NCBI RefSeq assembly: GCF_013373065.1
Contig: NZ_JABXIN010000014.1
Coordinates: forward strand, 37,656-101,655
Reading direction: 5' to 3'
From: Algoriphagus sp.
Lineage (GTDB): Bacteria; Bacteroidota; Bacteroidia; Cytophagales; Cyclobacteriaceae
DNA length: 64,000 bases
The notes under the pieces were generated by a model. The model was given only the letters and a program-made list of their open reading frames with translations, ran no database searches and was not told the DNA's origin. This document shows, piece after piece, positions 61,338 through 64,000 of the stretch; position 1 is the stretch's first letter; each line of letters starts with the position of its first letter. The translations under genes were made by a program, and so were the position numbers.

Positions 61338-62498
61338 TTGACCTCCAAAACCAAAATACTTCACCTCATTAAATCCCTCGGTCGGGGAGGGGCGGAAAAG
61401 CTGATTCCGGAGACAGCTTTGGTTCATGATCAAAGTCGATTTGAATTCCATTGCCTCTATTTTTACCATCAGGTGGAAAATATTGTGGACGAATTGGAGC
61501 GAGCAGGAATACAAGTGCATTTGATTCCTTCCGGCAATTTGGGATTGTTTTTCCAAGTTCAGCGAGTTCGGGAATTTGTCAAGCAGTATGACTTTGATAT
61601 CATCCATGCCCATTTGCCATGGGCAGGTATTTTGGCGCGTTTCGTCGGTAGAAAATTGGATATTCCTATTGTGTATACCGAACACAATACTTGGGATCGA
61701 TACAATAAGGTTTCCTACTGGGGAAATCGTCTGACCTTTAAGCAGCAGGATGTAGCCATTGCTGTTTCCAATGAGGTGGCGCTTTCCATGCAGCTGAATT
61801 CTATTTGGGATCCATACAAACGGGGAGGGAGATTGAAAGTTAAGGTGGTTCAGAATGGAGTGAATACGGAGATTTTTAAGAATTTGAGAGATCAGGGAAA
61901 AGGGAATGGAGAATTATCTGTTAAATCACAATTGGGGATTCCTGTGGAGGTTCCTGTTATCGGAAAAGTAGCCGTATTTCGCTCTCAAAAACGTCTTTGG
62001 TTGTGGGTGGAAATTGCTATTCGGATTCTTAAAAAGGAACCGAATGTTCATTTTTTACTGGTGGGGGATGGAGAATGGCGATCTCGCATTGAAAAGCAGA
62101 TTTTAGATTCTGGTTTTGAAAAGAATTTCCACTTGGTAGGAGTACAAAAGGAGGTACTCCCTTTTTTAAATATCCTGGATATATATCTAAGCAGTTCTGA
62201 ATTTGAAGGTTTGCCGATTGCGATGTTGGAAGCTATGGCTTGTGAGGTGCCGGTGGTAGCAACCCGAGCAGGAGGAATTGGAGAAGTTATCCAGGATGGA
62301 AAGCAGGGATTTTTGACCGGAATAGATGAATGGGAAGATTTGGAGGGATATTGCTTGAAGCTTTTACGAGATGCTGAATTGCAACAAAAAATGGCCAAAG
62401 CAGCCCGATCTCAGGTAGTTAATCATTTTAGCATGAAGCGAATGGTTTCCGAATTAGAAGCCATCTACGATCAAGTTCTTCGAAACGAAAGCGAGTGA
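61338..62498 (+). CDS. Glycosyltransferase family 4
   Basis: A 386-residue GT4 starting at TTG (MTSKTKILHLIKSLGRGGAEKL). IIHAHLPWAGILAR near residue 93 and VYTEHNTWDRYNKV near 111 are acceptor-side motifs. LLVGDGEWRSRIEKQ near 237 and SSEFEGLPIAMLEAMACEVP near 287 are donor-side motifs. A short Gly/Asn/Lys stretch (RDQGKGNGELS, near 182) sits at the linker like that in the gene at 53454. With the convergent deacetylase it is enclosed by the R2 direct repeats. Confidence 0.9.
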   Translation: MTSKTKILHLIKSLGRGGAEKLIPETALVHDQSRFEFHCLYFYHQVENIVDELERAGIQVHLIPSGNLGLFFQVQRVREFVKQYDFDIIHAHLPWAGILARFVGRKLDIPIVYTEHNTWDRYNKVSYWGNRLTFKQQDVAIAVSNEVALSMQLNSIWDPYKRGGRLKVKVVQNGVNTEIFKNLRDQGKGNGELSVKSQLGIPVEVPVIGKVAVFRSQKRLWLWVEIAIRILKKEPNVHFLLVGDGEWRSRIEKQILDSGFEKNFHLVGVQKEVLPFLNILDIYLSSSEFEGLPIAMLEAMACEVPVVATRAGGIGEVIQDGKQGFLTGIDEWEDLEGYCLKLLRDAELQQKMAKAARSQVVNHFSMKRMVSELEAIYDQVLRNESE

Positions 62499-62522
62499 TT
62501 TATTTTTCTCAAGGTGTATTCC

Positions 62523-63506
62523 CTACACCTTAGTTCTGGATTTTTCGAGTAATCCTTCTCCCAGCATTTTCATGGATTTGGATTCTAAGCCGAATTTTTC
62601 ATGAAGTTCCCGGTATTTTTCAAGAACTCGATCCAATTCTTTGATACTGGCTTCGGGATCATTTCCAAAATTATGGGGATGCCACCACAAATGGTAAACC
62701 TCTCCAGCTTTGGCGGCTGATTCCATTTCATTCAAAATACGCTGCAATCGAATCTCATTAAAAAGACCATTTCGAATATTCATGGGTCGTAAGATGCGGG
62801 AAGCCGGAATGATAAGCGGCTCTTGTTTGAAATGACTAAGTTCATCGAGTCGGTAGGAGGTTTTATCTCCTACAGGGAAAAAGCAGTCTGCAGACCGGAA
62901 GAATTTTTTACCAAAACTCTCATGCTGGGTTTCTTGCCAGTACCAGTTTTTAGGATTTCCCCGAACAAATTCATAGCCTTCCTCCAGGCAAATAGGGAGA
63001 TATAGCTCGTTGATATGGTTTCGTGGGAAAACGAGAGATTGAAGCGAAATCCCGAATTTATTTTGAGCGATTTTTTGAGTGGCTTTTAGATCCTGTCGGA
63101 ATTGTTCTGGACTTTGGCCACGGACTAGGGTATAATAGTGGGCAAAGGAATGAGAGCCCAGTTCCTGAAAGGGAGTATCTAAGATTTGTCGGATTAATTC
63201 CGGGGCGAAATGAACTTCTGGTCGGATACCATTTTTTTTAGCCCATTCATAAGCAGATAATTTTTTATCTCGGTAGGAAGGCGTGAATTCCGGTGAGTAG
63301 GCTTTCCATTCCTCTTCATTTTCTGCGAATAGCATCCCCACCGTTGCCCAGGTTACTCCGATTTCATTTTTCCCAAAGCAATCCAGCATTTGAGGAATTA
63401 CCTTTCGGGTATTGGAAAAATATTCCGGTTTGTAATTGGTTCCGACCTTATCAAAAATCCCCCAGAGCAATTCAAAATCGAGGGAAATGGTAAAAATTCC
63501 AGGCAT
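62523..63506 (-). CDS. Polysaccharide deacetylase family protein (NodB/CE4-like)
   Basis: A 327-residue protein on the minus strand, convergent with the GT4 (24-bp gap). FTISLDFELLWGIFD (residues 5-19) has the Asp-x-Glu form of CE4 motif 1. ELGSHSFAHYYTL near 116 is the His-x-x-x-His metal motif. VFPRNHINELYLP near 160 and HLWWHPHNFG near 277 are later active-site segments. It could remove N- or O-acetyl groups from a surface glycan, or be a less understood variant. The start ATG 63506 puts the motif at the very N-terminus with no signal peptide, so it is probably cytoplasmic. Confidence 0.85.
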   Translation of the reverse strand: MPGIFTISLDFELLWGIFDKVGTNYKPEYFSNTRKVIPQMLDCFGKNEIGVTWATVGMLFAENEEEWKAYSPEFTPSYRDKKLSAYEWAKKNGIRPEVHFAPELIRQILDTPFQELGSHSFAHYYTLVRGQSPEQFRQDLKATQKIAQNKFGISLQSLVFPRNHINELYLPICLEEGYEFVRGNPKNWYWQETQHESFGKKFFRSADCFFPVGDKTSYRLDELSHFKQEPLIIPASRILRPMNIRNGLFNEIRLQRILNEMESAAKAGEVYHLWWHPHNFGNDPEASIKELDRVLEKYRELHEKFGLESKSMKMLGEGLLEKSRTKV

Positions 63507-63734
63507 GTGTTAAAAGGGTAATTTTGGATTAAGTTAAGAAAATCTTTGATTTCATTTAAAGTTAAACCCTCCAAGGGTTTTTTTAAATCTCCCAACCCCC
63601 GTTCGTGTCCTCACGAACGGAAGTTTTCAGATCATAACCCTCCAAGGGTTTTTAAGGTGGAGAAATAAACCAATGGAAATCAAGTTTTCAAATTGACACC
63701 ATCTCTTGGAGGGTTTCAAAAATGACTCGTCTCC
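63507..63734. repeat. Repeat-filled region upstream of the deacetylase
   Basis: Contains AACCCTCCAAGGGTTTT palindromes at 63564 and 63636, a reverse half at 63704, and the second perfect CCGTTCGTG/CACGAACGG hairpin at 63599-63620. It must also hold the deacetylase promoter, which could not be fixed. No gene seen. Confidence 0.75.
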
Positions 63735-64000
63735 GTCTTGCTGGCATTTTGCTCTCGTTTCCTAACAATACTGTCGGGCCAGCGCTGGGAAAACCGCCTA
63801 TTCTAATATCTGGGTTGAGATCCCGGGCTATTTCTAATTCATACCTTCAGCATGATCGGATGGAAAATTCTCAGACTCTACCTTTTTCAATTTGTTTTGG
63901 CGCGTGGGGCTGACGCAAAAGCGGGCCATGCGTTGGCCATGTGCGTGGAAGCTTTTTTGCGTCGAAGGCTTTTGGCTACTTTTGGCCTTCAAAAGTAGCA
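63735..64000 (+). repeat. Repeat R2, copy 2 (reaches the window end)
   Basis: Aligns with 60465-60732 in the same orientation over its whole length, about 266 bp, with scattered substitutions. The final 100 bases, including the GCTACTTTTG/CAAAAGTAGC hairpin (63975-63999), are nearly identical. The R2 copies are 3.27 kb apart. Confidence 0.85.

Noticed and set aside
61326..61685. Antisense open frame of 119 codons
   Set aside because: Opposite the conserved N-terminal half of the GT4 at 61338; composition is that of a shadow frame.
63722..63913. Short open frame at the window end
   Set aside because: It lies inside repeat R2; the corresponding frame is not kept in the other copy.

Overview
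The window looks like a chromosomal surface-polysaccharide locus (O-antigen/LPS or capsule) of a Bacteroidota bacterium, perhaps Cytophagia such as Cyclobacteriaceae. The reasons are low G+C, frequent TTG and GTG starts, tightly overlapping glycan genes, MBOAT/SGNH acyltransferase pairs, FkbM methyltransferases, and AT-rich intergenic repeats built from short degenerate words. The phylum is fairly secure; family and genus are guesses. No rRNA, tRNA, CRISPR array or recognisable insertion sequence was seen.

Layout. (1) 3-15756: a plus-strand glycan module. It has four GT4 glycosyltransferases (the first cut by the window edge), a Wzy/WaaL-type membrane protein, a CapK/PaaK-like adenylate-forming enzyme, a sugar epimerase, a hexapeptide acetyltransferase, a nonulosonate trio (neuB-neuC-neuA) and two AsnB-type amidotransferases. 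Two decayed genes lie in it or at its end. (2) 16326-19759: a minus-strand MBOAT acyltransferase with an SGNH-like partner, divergent from a WecA/WbpL-type initiating phosphoglycosyltransferase. (3) 20210-24555: an unrelated operon of four exported proteins ending in an 816-residue leucine-rich-repeat protein, closed by a strong terminator. (4) 24982-27845: GT2, GNAT and WecE-type aminotransferase, a likely amino-deoxysugar module. (5) 28067-33616: four multi-spanning GT-C-like membrane proteins, the last convergent with the third. (6) 33776-36060: a winged-helix/nucleotidyltransferase-like regulator between two nearly identical inverted repeats, a four-helix-bundle ORF without a standard start, and the ABC exporter permease wzm. 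(7) 36290-58549: a long plus-strand glycan run with a second MBOAT/SGNH pair, two sulfotransferases, three FkbM methyltransferases, a GT10 enzyme, the exporter ATPase wzt with a C-terminal cargo-binding domain, six GT2, four GT4, and a formyltransferase-like/GINT1_N-like fusion. (8) 58849-64000: a polymerase-like membrane protein, then a GT4 and a polysaccharide deacetylase inside a field of repeats, flanked by about 267-bp direct repeats.

How the genes work together. WecA-like priming, cytoplasmic glycosyltransferases, and donor-making enzymes (CMP-nonulosonate, a 4-amino sugar, an epimerised sugar) would build lipid-linked glycan. One set looks Wzy-type (polymerase-like proteins; no Wzx flippase seen). 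The other is ABC-exported (wzm/wzt), where the Wzt C-terminal domain probably reads a modified chain end. MBOAT/SGNH pairs would acylate the product, and sulfotransferases, methyltransferases and AsnB enzymes would decorate it.

The most unusual signals are structural. Dispersed repeat sequence appears spliced in frame into an acyltransferase gene and a glycosyltransferase gene. The wzm 3' end occurs three times in tandem, and the wzt 5' end occurs as a decayed upstream copy. A matched pair of dyads brackets the regulator gene. The LRR operon may carry a shared exported domain and has a threefold Trp-rich module.
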